Assembly: GCA_947503115.1 (NCBI GenBank)
Contig: CANNCS010000006.1
Span: 1-63,239, forward strand
Direction of reading: 5' to 3'
From: an uncultured Marivita sp.
Lineage (GTDB): Bacteria; Pseudomonadota; Alphaproteobacteria; Rhodobacterales; Rhodobacteraceae
Length of the DNA: 63,239 nucleotides
Shown here: piece after piece, positions 28,259-37,475 of the stretch
Numbering within the stretch: position 1 is the first letter of the stretch
How the letters are laid out: the number at the start of each line of letters is the position of its first letter
Made by a program: the position numbers and the translations under genes
Notes under the pieces: generated by a model
Databases searched by the model: none
What the model was told of the DNA's origin: nothing
What the model saw: only the letters and a program-made list of their open reading frames with translations

Positions 28259-28352
28259 TCTTAAACCTTTTTCCGCACTGCCATTGGTCTGGTTGCGGGC
28301 GACCCTATATGGCAGAGCATCGAGAATGCAATTCATCAACAAGGGACCGACG

Positions 28353-28841
28353 ATGACAATCGCACAGGGTGATACACTTCCAGACGCAACACTTGTGAAA
28401 ATGGGGGCAGACGGCCCCGAGGCCGTCACGTTGGCCAACCATGCCAAAGGCAAGAAGATTGTGATCTTCGCCGTTCCCGGCGCTTTCACACCGACCTGCC
28501 ATTCGGCACATGTGCCCAGCTTTATCCGCACCAAGGATCAGTTCGCCGAAAAAGGCGTGGACGAAATCATCTGCGTGTCGGTCAACGATCCCTTCGTGAT
28601 GAAAGCCTGGGGCGAGGCAACGGGCGCGACCGAAGCCGGGATCACCATGCTGGGTGATGCGGAAAGCGCGTTCACCAAGGCCATCGGTATGGATTTCGAC
28701 GCACCACCCGCCGGCCTGATCGCGCGCTCCAAGCGGTATGCGATGCTGGTCGAAGACGGCAAGGTCACCACCCTGCATGTCGAGGAAAGCCCTGGCGTCT
28801 GTGAAGTGTCCGGCGGTGAGGCTCTGCTTGCCGAGTTGTGA
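28353..28841 (+). CDS. Peroxiredoxin (Prx5-like)
   Basis: Thiol peroxidase reducing hydrogen peroxide and alkyl hydroperoxides in the cytosol; 162 residues. PGAFTPTCHSAHVP carries the peroxidatic Cys49. GVCEVSGGE near the end has Cys150, a candidate resolving Cys, as in Prx5/PrxQ-like atypical 2-Cys enzymes. ATG 28353 has AAGGGA at good spacing; in-frame ATG 28326 would overlap the leader. It lies between the flavoprotein and alkB, where oxygenase leakage would make peroxide. A palindromic terminator-like hairpin follows. Confidence 0.93.
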   Translation: MTIAQGDTLPDATLVKMGADGPEAVTLANHAKGKKIVIFAVPGAFTPTCHSAHVPSFIRTKDQFAEKGVDEIICVSVNDPFVMKAWGEATGATEAGITMLGDAESAFTKAIGMDFDAPPAGLIARSKRYAMLVEDGKVTTLHVEESPGVCEVSGGEALLAEL

Positions 28842-28851
28842 TCTGCGCGGC

Positions 28852-28869
28852 AATCCTTCGAAGGATTGT
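28852..28869. terminator. Palindromic hairpin between peroxiredoxin gene and alkB
   Basis: The 18-base perfect palindrome CAATCCTTCGAAGGATTG, centred on TTCGAA, lies between two convergent genes. The + side continues TTGAAACCTTTT. The same TTCGAA-centred design is seen at 40023-40042 and 43020-43039. Confidence 0.6.
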
Positions 28870-28904
28870 TGAAACCTTTTGAAGAGTTTTGGCCCGGTGC
28901 CGGA

Positions 28905-30047
28905 TTACAGTCCGTGCCGGGCCTTGTTGTATGCAGACCAGTCGTCGATCTCGGGGTAGTACTTCTCGCGCCACGCGGTGACCCTTGGGTTCATCATCGC
29001 CCGCCACTTGCGCGGGAAAAGTGCGAAAAAGGTCATCACGGAATAGCCATAGGGCAGTTGCGGCGCATCGTCTTCGTCATGGGTTTGCAACAGCGGAAAA
29101 CGCCGATCCGGCTTGTAGTGATGGTCGGAATGCCGTTGCAGATTGATCAGGAACCAATTCGACGCCTTGTGCGAGGCGTTCCAGCTGTGACGCGGTTTGA
29201 CGTGCTCGTATTTTCCGTCGCCTAGGTATTTGCGGGTCAACCCGTAGTGTTCGACATAGTTCACCAACTCGAGCTGGAAAATTGCGGAAAGTGCCTGAAG
29301 CACGAAGATCAACACGCCCAGCCCACCGCCAAGCGCGAATGCCAGTACGACAAACGCAGTCTGCAACCCCCAATAGCGCCAGAACGGATTGCTGGCATGC
29401 CACCATGGCAGGTTTTTGCGGGCCAACATGTCGCGTTCGGCACGGAACGAAGACAGCAGACATCCCTTGAGGACACGTGGGTAAAACCGCCAGAAGCTTT
29501 CGTTGTAGCGGGCCGTAACCGGATCGCGTGGGGTGCCAATGTGGCGGTGATGCACTAGCAGGTGCTCTGACCGGAAATGGCCATAAATCGCCATGGACAT
29601 CAGGATGTCGCCAAGCCAACGCTCAAGCTTGTTACGTTGATGCATGAGCTCATGTGCATAGACGATGCCGACACTGCCCGACAAAACGCCCATTCCCACG
29701 GTCACAAGATAGATTTCCAGCGGGTTCAAATGGTCGACCCTTGGAATGTACCAGATCAGACCAAAGATCATTGCGAACTGTAGTGGTGGCCAAATCAGCG
29801 TGATCATCCGGTGCCAGTAAAGTGCGCTGTCTTTGGTTTGGGGGTCGAGGTTGTTGGCATTGAGCCCCAAAGCGGCATCAAGCGTGGCGAAGACACCCCA
29901 TGTGGCGACGATCGGCACCACGACCCAGATGCCTCCGACGAGCGCGGCTGATAGAACAAGCGGGATCATGAAAAGCGACAGCCAGAACGGCATCGCTGCC
30001 CGGAAGGGCAGGCGTGTCGAAGAGCGGTGGACAGTGCTGTCAGTCAT
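28905..30047 (-). CDS. alkB: Alkane 1-monooxygenase
   Basis: Integral-membrane di-iron hydroxylase that converts medium- to long-chain n-alkanes to 1-alkanols; 380 residues and about six helices. All histidine boxes are intact: HELMH (132-136), EHLLVHH (161-167), and LQRHSDHH (303-310), plus the AlkB signature NYVEHYG (263-269). AlkB needs electrons from rubredoxin and its reductase. A ferredoxin-reductase-type flavoprotein is encoded 0.65 kb away on the same strand, but rubredoxin is absent from the window. The gene appears monocistronic. Confidence 0.95.
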   Translation of the reverse strand: MTDSTVHRSSTRLPFRAAMPFWLSLFMIPLVLSAALVGGIWVVVPIVATWGVFATLDAALGLNANNLDPQTKDSALYWHRMITLIWPPLQFAMIFGLIWYIPRVDHLNPLEIYLVTVGMGVLSGSVGIVYAHELMHQRNKLERWLGDILMSMAIYGHFRSEHLLVHHRHIGTPRDPVTARYNESFWRFYPRVLKGCLLSSFRAERDMLARKNLPWWHASNPFWRYWGLQTAFVVLAFALGGGLGVLIFVLQALSAIFQLELVNYVEHYGLTRKYLGDGKYEHVKPRHSWNASHKASNWFLINLQRHSDHHYKPDRRFPLLQTHDEDDAPQLPYGYSVMTFFALFPRKWRAMMNPRVTAWREKYYPEIDDWSAYNKARHGL

Positions 30048-30138
30048 GGGGCTGCTCGGTTCTTCCTAGCTCGTAGACTCTAACGGCCGAAACCTTAACG
30101 GTTGAAACCCTCGTCACCAACAGTGACCCCGCGTGCCG

Positions 30139-31194
30139 TCATTTGAGTTTTGCCAAAGCATGGGCTTTGCGCATCACCGTCGGTAGATTTTCCGGGTCGA
30201 ATTGGTCGGTCTCTACAAACATACCGCGTGCGGGGGCACGGTCCATCGGGACAAGCGCTGTTTTCACCGTGAGGCGCAGGTGGAAATGCGTGAATGTGTG
30301 GCGCGCTTCTTCGGGCAGGGTACGCCATTCGGCCCGGATGGGCGGGTCTTCGGTTGGGGTATCGCCCCAATCGCTGCCGGGCCAGCCCAGCATCCCGCCC
30401 AAAAGCCCGCTGTCGGGGCGCTGTTCCAAGAGCCATGCTCCATCGACCCGGCGGGCAAGATAGGCAATGCCGAACCGTGTGGGTTTGCGCTTTTTCGGTG
30501 ACTTCTTCGGCAATTCCTTGGCGGTGCCGGCATCCCATGCGGCGCAGGATTTGCGCCATGGGCAAAGACCACACGCCGGGTTGCGGGGGGTGCAGATGGT
30601 GGCCCCCAGATCCATCACCGCTTGCGCATAGCAGCCGGGCCGGTGCTGCGGCGTAAGGGCTGCCGCGTATTGCATCAGCACGGGTTTCGCAGCGGGCAAA
30701 GGCGTGTGATCGTCATACAGCCGCGACATCACCCGTTCGACGTTTCCATCCAGCACGGTTTCCGGCAGGTCAAACGCGATCGAGGCGATGGCAGCAGCGG
30801 TGTAGGGGCCAATACCCGGAAGCGCGATCAGGTTGTCATAGGTGTCCGGGAACACGCCACCGTGATCGTGATGGACGACACGCGCGCATTTGAGAAGGTT
30901 GCGGGCGCGGGCGTAGTAGCCAAGTCCGGCCCATGCGGCCATCACATCGGCATCTTCGGCTTGGGCAAGATCGCTGACGGTGGGCCAGCGGGTGGTGAAC
31001 GCCTCGAAATAGCTTTTTACGGCCGCAACGGTGGTTTGTTGCAGCATGATTTCGGACATCCACACGCGGTAGGGATCAGGCCGAATGCCTTCGGCACGGG
31101 CCGCAGGACCAATGCGCCACGGCATCTGGCGGGCATGCCTGTCGTACCAGTCAAGCAGCAAGGAGGGATCGGGCGGATCACGCTGGTCTGACAT
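30139..31194 (-). CDS. mutY: A/G-specific adenine glycosylase
   Basis: Excises adenine opposite 8-oxoguanine; about 351 residues. The glycosylase core has SEIMLQQTTVAAV, GLGYYARARNL and the helix-hairpin-helix LPGIGPYTAAAIASIAF followed by LDGNVERV with the catalytic Asp. The [4Fe-4S] loop is C-x6-C-x2-C-x5-C (CTPRNPACGLCPWRKSC). A C-terminal NUDIX-like domain reads 8-oxoG (HTFTHFHLRL). Both ATG 31194 and ATG 31215 are possible; neither has an ideal ribosome-binding site. It is divergent from dciA. Confidence 0.95.
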   Translation of the reverse strand: MSDQRDPPDPSLLLDWYDRHARQMPWRIGPAARAEGIRPDPYRVWMSEIMLQQTTVAAVKSYFEAFTTRWPTVSDLAQAEDADVMAAWAGLGYYARARNLLKCARVVHHDHGGVFPDTYDNLIALPGIGPYTAAAIASIAFDLPETVLDGNVERVMSRLYDDHTPLPAAKPVLMQYAAALTPQHRPGCYAQAVMDLGATICTPRNPACGLCPWRKSCAAWDAGTAKELPKKSPKKRKPTRFGIAYLARRVDGAWLLEQRPDSGLLGGMLGWPGSDWGDTPTEDPPIRAEWRTLPEEARHTFTHFHLRLTVKTALVPMDRAPARGMFVETDQFDPENLPTVMRKAHALAKLK

Positions 31195-31276
31195 ACCTTT
31201 GATTTCGGCTCTCATTTGTGGGGTGGTTGCGATAGCGTCGCGCCACTAGAATAGCGTTCGGACAAGGGAGTCAAAC

Positions 31277-31789
31277 ATGGCGCCGCGCAACAGTCAGACA
31301 CATGGCTTCAAACGCACATCGAGCCTCTTGCAGACACAGATCCGCAAGACTTCGGAAACGCGTGGCTTCGCGCAATCGCGTCTTCTGACCCATTGGGCGG
31401 AGATCGCAGGCGACGACATTGCCACAATCAGCCGACCTGTCGAGGTGCGCTATGGGCGTAGCGGATTTGGGGCGACGCTTACGCTTTTGACCACCGGGGC
31501 CAACGCGCCGATTCTGGAGATGCAGAAGGAAAAGCTGCGCGAGAAGGTGAACGCGGTCTACGGCTATAACGCGATTTCGAAGGTGCGGATTACACAGACG
31601 GCCTCAACCGGGTTTTCTGAAGGTCAGGTGAGCTTTGATCACCGTCCCAAATCGGCACAGGACGACACACCCGCGCCGATCCTGCCCGAGGCACAAAGTT
31701 TGGCCAACGGGGTTCAGGACGAAGGTTTGCGCGCGGCGCTGGAACGTCTGGCCACAAACGTCTATTCAAAAACGCAAGATCGGACCTAG
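31277..31789 (+). CDS. DUF721 protein, DciA-like replicative helicase loader
   Basis: 170 residues; the N-terminal DUF721 domain (about 10-105) contains RLLTHWAEIAGDDIA and LTLLTTGANAPILEMQKEKLREKVNAVYGY. DUF721 proteins (DciA) load DnaB helicase in bacteria lacking DnaC. The C-terminal half is disordered and then helical. The ATG has AAGGGAG upstream. The DsbA-like gene follows after 32 bases, an arrangement I recall as common in roseobacters (memory). Confidence 0.85.
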   Translation: MAPRNSQTHGFKRTSSLLQTQIRKTSETRGFAQSRLLTHWAEIAGDDIATISRPVEVRYGRSGFGATLTLLTTGANAPILEMQKEKLREKVNAVYGYNAISKVRITQTASTGFSEGQVSFDHRPKSAQDDTPAPILPEAQSLANGVQDEGLRAALERLATNVYSKTQDRT

Positions 31790-31821
31790 GTCCAACGGCA
31801 AACAGAGCAAAGGGTTTCGCA

Positions 31822-32505
31822 ATGAAACAACGGTTGATGACGATTGCACTGGCAACAGCCCTCGTGGCGGGCGCTGGATGGTGGGTCGCTGGAACGACGG
31901 GCCAAGCGCCCACGATCAACGGGCAAGCCATCGCGCTGCCGGGGGCGGCCAATGCGCAGGAAAGCGCGGCGGCGGATGTCACCATTCAGGAAATGGTACT
32001 TGGCGCCGAAGATGCGCCGGTCGAAATCATCGAATACGCATCGTTCACCTGTCCGCATTGCGCGACGTTCCACAAGGGCGTCTTCAAGGATTTGAAGGCC
32101 GATTACATCGACACCGGCAAGGTCAAGTTCACCTACCGTGAAGTGTATTTCGACCGCTACGGCCTTTGGGGGTCGCTGGTCGCCCGCTGTGGTGGTGAAG
32201 ATCGCTTCTATGGCATCACCGAGATGATCTATGACACGCAGGGCGAATGGTCCCGTGCGGGGTCTGAGGCGGCGATTGCGGACGAGCTGCGCAAGATCGG
32301 TCGGATCGCAGGGTTGGAGAATGACCAGCTTGAGGCCTGCTTGAGCAATGGCGACAAGGCGCGTGGGTTGATCGAGTGGTATCAAGCCAACGCCGAAGAG
32401 CACGGGATCAGTTCGACACCGTCTTTCGTGATTGACGGGACGACCTATTCCAACATGAGCTATGGTGAGTTTCAGGAAATCATCGACGATAAGCTGGGAA
32501 GCTAA
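31822..32505 (+). CDS. DsbA-family thioredoxin-fold oxidoreductase
   Basis: Periplasmic thiol-disulfide oxidoreductase, 227 residues. A signal peptide or anchor (LMTIALATALVAGAGWWVAG) and a spacer are followed by a thioredoxin fold with active-site FTCPHC (CPHC at 77-80). The helical insertion and cis-Pro motif SSTPSFVIDG near 203-212 are typical of the DsbA/DsbG-like DSBA oxidoreductase group. It ends before a strong terminator at 32526. Confidence 0.92.
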   Translation: MKQRLMTIALATALVAGAGWWVAGTTGQAPTINGQAIALPGAANAQESAAADVTIQEMVLGAEDAPVEIIEYASFTCPHCATFHKGVFKDLKADYIDTGKVKFTYREVYFDRYGLWGSLVARCGGEDRFYGITEMIYDTQGEWSRAGSEAAIADELRKIGRIAGLENDQLEACLSNGDKARGLIEWYQANAEEHGISSTPSFVIDGTTYSNMSYGEFQEIIDDKLGS

Positions 32506-32525
32506 ACGTCATACATCGCACGTCG

Positions 32526-32555
32526 AAAGGCCGGTTCGTTGGATCGGCCTTTTTT
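32526..32555 (+). terminator. Rho-independent terminator after the DsbA-like gene
   Basis: Stem AAAGGCCG / CGGCCTTT with an 11-base loop followed by a T-run (32550-32555). It lies 20 bases after the stop codon. Confidence 0.85.
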
Positions 32556-32601
32556 GTTTGTGCTTGGGCGGTGTTTGAAAATGGGTCCGATCCGGCCCAA
32601 A

Positions 32602-32619
32602 TGTTTCGCGCGCGAAACA
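32602..32619. promoter_or_regulatory. 18-bp perfect palindrome, parS-like half-sites
   Basis: TGTTTCGCGCGCGAAACA lies in the gap between two convergent transcription units, between their terminators, so it belongs to no promoter. The outer half-sites TGTTTC / GAAACA equal those of the chromosomal ParB site parS (TGTTTC-ACGT-GAAACA), but the core is GCGCGC, two bases longer. It could be a degenerate parS, another protein site, or a simple hairpin. Confidence 0.45.
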
Positions 32620-32641
32620 AAGGGTCCGGTGCGGACCCTTT
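32619..32641 (-). terminator. Terminator of the MoxR/DUF58 operon
   Basis: Ten-bp stem AAAGGGTCCG / CGGACCCTTT with a GTG loop, 21 bases beyond the stop of the last minus-strand gene. Read on the minus strand it ends with T-rich sequence (CCCTTTGTTTC). Confidence 0.7.
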
Positions 32642-32661
32642 AACTTATTGTTAACGCTTTA

Positions 32662-34704
32662 TTATGTTCTCCGTCCTTCGCGGAGCCATGCGCCAAGGAT
32701 TAGGGCAGAGGCCATCAGCAGGACGAGCCACCCCGGGAGCATCGGCGTTTGGGTCACATCCAATGTCTCGAACGCCTCGCGGGGGGTGATGCCAAGCCAA
32801 CCGCGACCAGCGGCGGGGCGGCCTTCGCCGACGGCGCGGATGCTGGGTAGGCCGTCTTCCAAGCGACGCACGCCGCCGCGCGTGCCGTCAACGGCGGTTT
32901 CAAGCAATTCACCGCTTGCGATGGTCTGTTCGAACTCGCGCGGAGCGGCCGGGCCGAGGCCTACCACTGCCTCTTGATCGCCATCTGTGAGACGGTAAAG
33001 GCCGATTTCGGGTCCGGTATAGAGCGCCTCGAAGCGGCCCGGTGTGATCTCTTCCAGAGTGATCTGTTCCTCGGTGCCATCGGGGCGCGTGATGGTCACT
33101 GTGCCGATGGTTTCGTCCAGCGTTCGACGGATGATGCGCATGGTCTGGCCAGTGGGTTCGGCCCAGAGCGCCTCTTCCTCTAACTCGGGTTCCTTCATCA
33201 TCCAGTGCGCCAGACGGCGGAGCAGATCGAGTTGTGGGCCACCGCCTTCGAAGCCGCGCGACCAGAGCCAGGCATGATCCGACGCTATGAGCGCGACGCG
33301 GCCTTCGCCGACGCGGTCCAGAATCAGAAGCGGTTTGTCGTCGATCCCGCTCATCACGACGTCGCCACCGATAGGATCGACTTCGATCTGGCGCATCCAG
33401 CGGCCCCACGTGTCTGCCCCGGCGAGGCCAGAGGTGACGGGGTGGCGGTTACCCAGGTCGGTGATGCGGGGACGGTAGCCGCGGTCAATTACGCGGGCGG
33501 TGGGTTCGGCGGGAATGATGTCGGCCAGAGGCGAGCGGTAGATGCTGTCGGCGCTGGCGAAATCGGGGCCAGCGGCGACGAGGACCGCGCCGCCTTCCTG
33601 AACATAGTTGGCGACGTTGTCGAGATAGATGGCAGGCAAGATGCCCCGGCGCTTGTAACGATCGAAAATGATGAGGTCGAAGTCCTCGATCTTCTCGAGG
33701 AACAGTTCGCGGGTTGGAAAGGCGATCAGCGAAAGTTCGGTGACCGGAACGCCGTCCTGTTTTTCGGGTGGGCGCAGGATGGTGAAGTGGACCAGATCGA
33801 CAGAGCTGTCGGACTTGAGCAAGTTGCGCCATGTGCGGCCACCTGCATGTGGTTCACCACTGACCAGCAAAACGCGCAAACGGTCGCGGACGCCGTTGAT
33901 CTGCACCAGTGCGGTATTGTTGCGGTCGGTCAATTCGTCTTCGGCGGTGGGGACCGTGAACTGGATCACGTTGAGACCACCGTGGGGCAGTGTGATCGGC
34001 AGCTCGATGTCTTCACCGATGGGCATGTCAAAGCGCTGGGGGTCTGCGCCGTCGACAGAAATGTCGATAACGGTTGAAGTGGCTTGCGGAGCCGCGCCAT
34101 CGTCTTCGACACGCAGGGTCAAAGTCACGGGTTCCCCAAGGATGGCAAAGGCCGGGGCGTTCTTGACGATCAGGCGGCGGTCCCAGTCGGTTTCTTTGCC
34201 AGTCAGCAGTAGGTGCAACGGCGCGGGCAGATCGGGGGTGCGCTCCAGATCGTGGACGCGCCCATCGCTGAGTAGGAAGATACCGGCAATGCGGCCGCGT
34301 GGTTCTTCGGCCAAGGCATCCGACACGGCGGACATAAGCAACGTACCGGTGTCGCCTTCGCCGTCGCGGACCTCGATCCGGCGGATTTCGGTGTTGTCGC
34401 GGGCGTTCAGTTGAGCGGCCAAGGAGACGGCGGCGTTGGTGGTGGTGTCGAGGCGGTCGCCCAGAGATTGGCTGGCGCTTTTGTCTTCGACGATGAGCAC
34501 GATATTGGACAGCGGCGCGCGGTCTTCGATCTGGTAGGAGGGCTGCGCGAGGGCGGCGAGCACAACCAAGGCGGCCAGCGCGCGGAGCGCCCAGCCTTGC
34601 AATCCTCGCCAGAGTGCGAGTGACACACCAAGCAGGGCAAAGGCGGCCAGAACGGCGATGATAACCCACGGGAGAAGTGGATCGAAGACGATGCTGCCGG
34701 TCAT
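32662..34704 (-). CDS. Large membrane protein of the MoxR/DUF58 operon, VWA/GATase-like
   Basis: 680 residues. Two N-terminal membrane helices (near WVIIAVLAAFALLGVSLAL and LRALAALVVLAALA), a long periplasmic part and one C-terminal helix (LPGWLVLLMASALILGAWL). The first soluble domain begins IVLIVEDKSAS, a degenerate von Willebrand A-like start. A later segment (FDLIIFDRYKRRGILPAIYL ... GGAVLVAAGP) resembles the class I glutamine-amidotransferase-like domains of such operons. The start ATG overlaps the upstream stop (TGATG). I infer a membrane partner of the MoxR system; its biochemical role is unknown. Confidence 0.8.
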   Translation of the reverse strand: MTGSIVFDPLLPWVIIAVLAAFALLGVSLALWRGLQGWALRALAALVVLAALAQPSYQIEDRAPLSNIVLIVEDKSASQSLGDRLDTTTNAAVSLAAQLNARDNTEIRRIEVRDGEGDTGTLLMSAVSDALAEEPRGRIAGIFLLSDGRVHDLERTPDLPAPLHLLLTGKETDWDRRLIVKNAPAFAILGEPVTLTLRVEDDGAAPQATSTVIDISVDGADPQRFDMPIGEDIELPITLPHGGLNVIQFTVPTAEDELTDRNNTALVQINGVRDRLRVLLVSGEPHAGGRTWRNLLKSDSSVDLVHFTILRPPEKQDGVPVTELSLIAFPTRELFLEKIEDFDLIIFDRYKRRGILPAIYLDNVANYVQEGGAVLVAAGPDFASADSIYRSPLADIIPAEPTARVIDRGYRPRITDLGNRHPVTSGLAGADTWGRWMRQIEVDPIGGDVVMSGIDDKPLLILDRVGEGRVALIASDHAWLWSRGFEGGGPQLDLLRRLAHWMMKEPELEEEALWAEPTGQTMRIIRRTLDETIGTVTITRPDGTEEQITLEEITPGRFEALYTGPEIGLYRLTDGDQEAVVGLGPAAPREFEQTIASGELLETAVDGTRGGVRRLEDGLPSIRAVGEGRPAAGRGWLGITPREAFETLDVTQTPMLPGWLVLLMASALILGAWLREGRRT

Positions 34705-37475
34705 CAATTGCCCAATCTGTCAAGAAGTGCAGGCACGTGAACCTGATCGGATTTGTAGTTTCCGGTCAGCACGTGCATGACCAGATTGACCCCGAAGCGA
34801 TACGCGATTTCGCGCTGACGCTCACCGGAATAGCCGCGTCCGACTGGGAACAGCGCGTTGCCTCGGTTGTCCATCGCCCATGCTGATGCCCAGTCATTAC
34901 CGCCGATGATCACTGGGGTGACGTTGTCATTGAGGTTGCGGAAGGGCATGCCTTCGACCAGTTCAGCATCGGGTGGGGCTGCTTCGACCCAGACATCGCT
35001 GCTGTTGTGGCGGCCGGGGAAGTCCTGAAGCAGGTAGAAGGTGCGCGTCAGTACGTGGTCCTGTGGGATCGGTTCCAACGGCGGAATGTCGAGCGGTGCC
35101 GCCAATTGTTGTAGCTTGCGGCCATTCGGGCTTCCGGTGCCAAAGCGGGCGATGTCGGCATCACGGGTGTCGAACATGATCATCCCACCAGACCGCAGGT
35201 AGGTGTTCAGTTTTGCGTAGGCTTCGGCCGAGGGCGTGGGCTGATCGGGGGTGATTGGCCAATAGAGGAACGGGAAGAACGCCAGTTCATCTGTTTCGAG
35301 GTCCACCGCCACCGGCGTCGCCGGTTCAACGGACGTGCGGAAGAAGAGTGTTTCGGACAGCCCCAAGAGCCCCGCTTGCGCGGTTCGGTCCAGCGCGGCG
35401 TCGCCAGTGATGACGTGGGCGAATGTCACTTCGGCGGTGGCTGCAAGGGCGAATTGATCCGCGGTCGATTGCGCCTGTGCCGGGGAGTTCGGCATCAGCA
35501 ACAGGGCAAGCGCGATGCCCGCTGCGGTGGTGGCGCGGGGGCCGGAGAGACGACCAGAGAGAAAGAGCGACGCGACGATATCCGCCAAGAGGAGAATGAT
35601 GGCGAGGGCAAGGAGCCAACCTGCCAGCGGGGTTTCCTCGGACTGGGTCAGGCCTTCGACGGTGATGTCCGAGGGCCAGTTGACTGGGGTCAACGTGGCG
35701 TCTGAGGTCAATACGTTGCGGGCCATCGTGCGGTCCTGACTTTGGTAAAGGCCGGGGCGCAGTTCAGGACCAAGATCGGCCTCGACCATGTTCTCGCCGG
35801 GGACGCCGGGCAGGGTGCTGCCGTCGTTCAGCGATCCGAAGGCGTCAAGCACCATGTTCGGCTGCCAGATGGTTCCGGCAAGGTCTTCTGCGCTGGGCTG
35901 GCTCGCGTTGCCTGCTGCGATGGCGAGCCGTTCGAGCATCTGCATGAAGAGTCCCGACAGCGGCAGGGAGGACCATTCGGCATTGGCGGTGACGTGGAAC
36001 AGGATGATCTGGCCTTGACCCACCGCCTTGCGCGTGACCAGCGGAGTGCCGTCGCTGAGTTGCGCAATCACGCGTTCCGCCAAGGCCGGGTCGGGCTGCG
36101 CCATGACCTGAGCTGTCACAGTCACGTCGGGGGGGATGGAGAGGCCAAAGAACGGGCTGTCTTCGCCGAATTCGGCCAATGATTTCGGCTCACCCCAGCT
36201 CATCGCGCCGCCAACGCTGCGGCCACCTGCGCGCAGGCGCACGGGCATCAGCGGGTCTTCGGTTTCGCGGCTGATATCGCTGGCAGCAAGGCGGGCCCCG
36301 GCAAAGCGCAAGAGGATCCCACCTCTATCGAGCCAGTCGAGCAGCGCGTCTTCTTCGGCTGCGCCAAGGGTGGCCACATCGGCCAGCGCGATGACGTCAG
36401 GGTTGGCGGGGATCATGTCCATCAGCGTGCCGGTGAGCAGGTCGGCGCTGGGCTCGAGTGCCTTTTCGAGGTAGTGCAGCGGCGAGAGAAGTTGCAGCCC
36501 TTCACGGTCTTCGCGGCCAGCCATCAGGGCGACTTCGCGGCGGCGGAGGCTGTCGTCTGGTAGGGTGGTCGCGCCTGCGCTGCGGTTGCCTTCGATCTCG
36601 AAGCGGGTGATCCGGGCACGCAGTTCAGACGGAAGAGACAACGCGGCTTCGGTCGTGGAGGCACCGGCTTCAAACGTTGCGGAGGCGCGTGCCAGAACGG
36701 CGGGATTGCCGGCAGGGTCGCGACCTTGGGCGAGGATTGTGATTTCGCGGTCGCTGTCCGACTGGGCGCGTAGGGCTGTCAGGACGATGTTGCCATCCTC
36801 GAACCGCGCGGGCGCAAGTCCAAGGATGGTTTGTCCCGCCTGAAACACCGTGACGGTGCCGCGATCTTTGAGTGTGGTCAAAAAGGTTGCGCGGCTGTCT
36901 CGTTCAAGCCCATCGGACATCCAGTAGGTATCGAAATCTCCCTCTGGCAAAAGATCGAGCGCGCGGGTGATCTGGGTTTCGCCCGGTTCCCACGCTTCGG
37001 GTGAGAGACCGACCAGACGCGCGCGCAGGTCGTCGGCGGTTTGAAAACTGGTGGGTTCCGGTGAGCTGAGTTTGAGCAATGCCACACGGCGGTCTTCGCG
37101 GGCGGCTTGGGCAAGTAGGCCATCCAGCGCCTGTGTGCGCGCGCGCCAGCTTGCAGCACTGGCCCAAGAGGCATCCATCACGACAAGCAGCGGGCCGTCA
37201 TTTGCCGCGATGTCATCGGTCTGCGGGTTTAGGATCGGACCAGCCAGCCCAATGATAAGTGCCGCGACGGCCAACATCCGTAACAGCAGCAGCCACCACG
37301 GGGTGCGATCGCTGACCTGATCGTCGTCCTTGAGGCCAAGCAACAGCACGACCCCGGGAAACATGCGCCGGATCGGGGCGGGCGGCACGGCGCGCAGGAT
37401 GAGCCATAGGATCGGCAGCGCCAGAAGTGTCAGCAGAAGCCAAGGTGTCGCGAAACCGATGCCAAATAGAGTCAT
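34704..37475 (-). CDS. BatA N-terminal and DUF4159 domain membrane protein
   Basis: 923 residues. The N-terminus (FATPWLLLTLLALPILWLI..) is the BatA/aerotolerance-type N-terminal domain with two helices. A VWA-like domain follows, with the MIDAS motif altered to D-A-S-W-A. A middle helix region (near WLLALAIILLLADIVASLFL and a second at about 690) precedes a C-terminal DUF4159 domain from about 715 on, with FFPFLYWPI, GGMIMFDTRDAD, HVLTRTFYLL and YRFGVNLVMHVLTGNYK. The ATG at 37475 overlaps the DUF58 stop (ATGA). It likely sits in the inner membrane and works with the MoxR ATPase. Confidence 0.87.
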   Translation of the reverse strand: MTLFGIGFATPWLLLTLLALPILWLILRAVPPAPIRRMFPGVVLLLGLKDDDQVSDRTPWWLLLLRMLAVAALIIGLAGPILNPQTDDIAANDGPLLVVMDASWASAASWRARTQALDGLLAQAAREDRRVALLKLSSPEPTSFQTADDLRARLVGLSPEAWEPGETQITRALDLLPEGDFDTYWMSDGLERDSRATFLTTLKDRGTVTVFQAGQTILGLAPARFEDGNIVLTALRAQSDSDREITILAQGRDPAGNPAVLARASATFEAGASTTEAALSLPSELRARITRFEIEGNRSAGATTLPDDSLRRREVALMAGREDREGLQLLSPLHYLEKALEPSADLLTGTLMDMIPANPDVIALADVATLGAAEEDALLDWLDRGGILLRFAGARLAASDISRETEDPLMPVRLRAGGRSVGGAMSWGEPKSLAEFGEDSPFFGLSIPPDVTVTAQVMAQPDPALAERVIAQLSDGTPLVTRKAVGQGQIILFHVTANAEWSSLPLSGLFMQMLERLAIAAGNASQPSAEDLAGTIWQPNMVLDAFGSLNDGSTLPGVPGENMVEADLGPELRPGLYQSQDRTMARNVLTSDATLTPVNWPSDITVEGLTQSEETPLAGWLLALAIILLLADIVASLFLSGRLSGPRATTAAGIALALLLMPNSPAQAQSTADQFALAATAEVTFAHVITGDAALDRTAQAGLLGLSETLFFRTSVEPATPVAVDLETDELAFFPFLYWPITPDQPTPSAEAYAKLNTYLRSGGMIMFDTRDADIARFGTGSPNGRKLQQLAAPLDIPPLEPIPQDHVLTRTFYLLQDFPGRHNSSDVWVEAAPPDAELVEGMPFRNLNDNVTPVIIGGNDWASAWAMDNRGNALFPVGRGYSGERQREIAYRFGVNLVMHVLTGNYKSDQVHVPALLDRLGN

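Noticed and set aside
32602-32619. Calling the 18-bp palindrome a true parS site
   Set aside because: The core is two bases longer than parS and no parA/parB or origin genes are in the window; kept only as parS-like.
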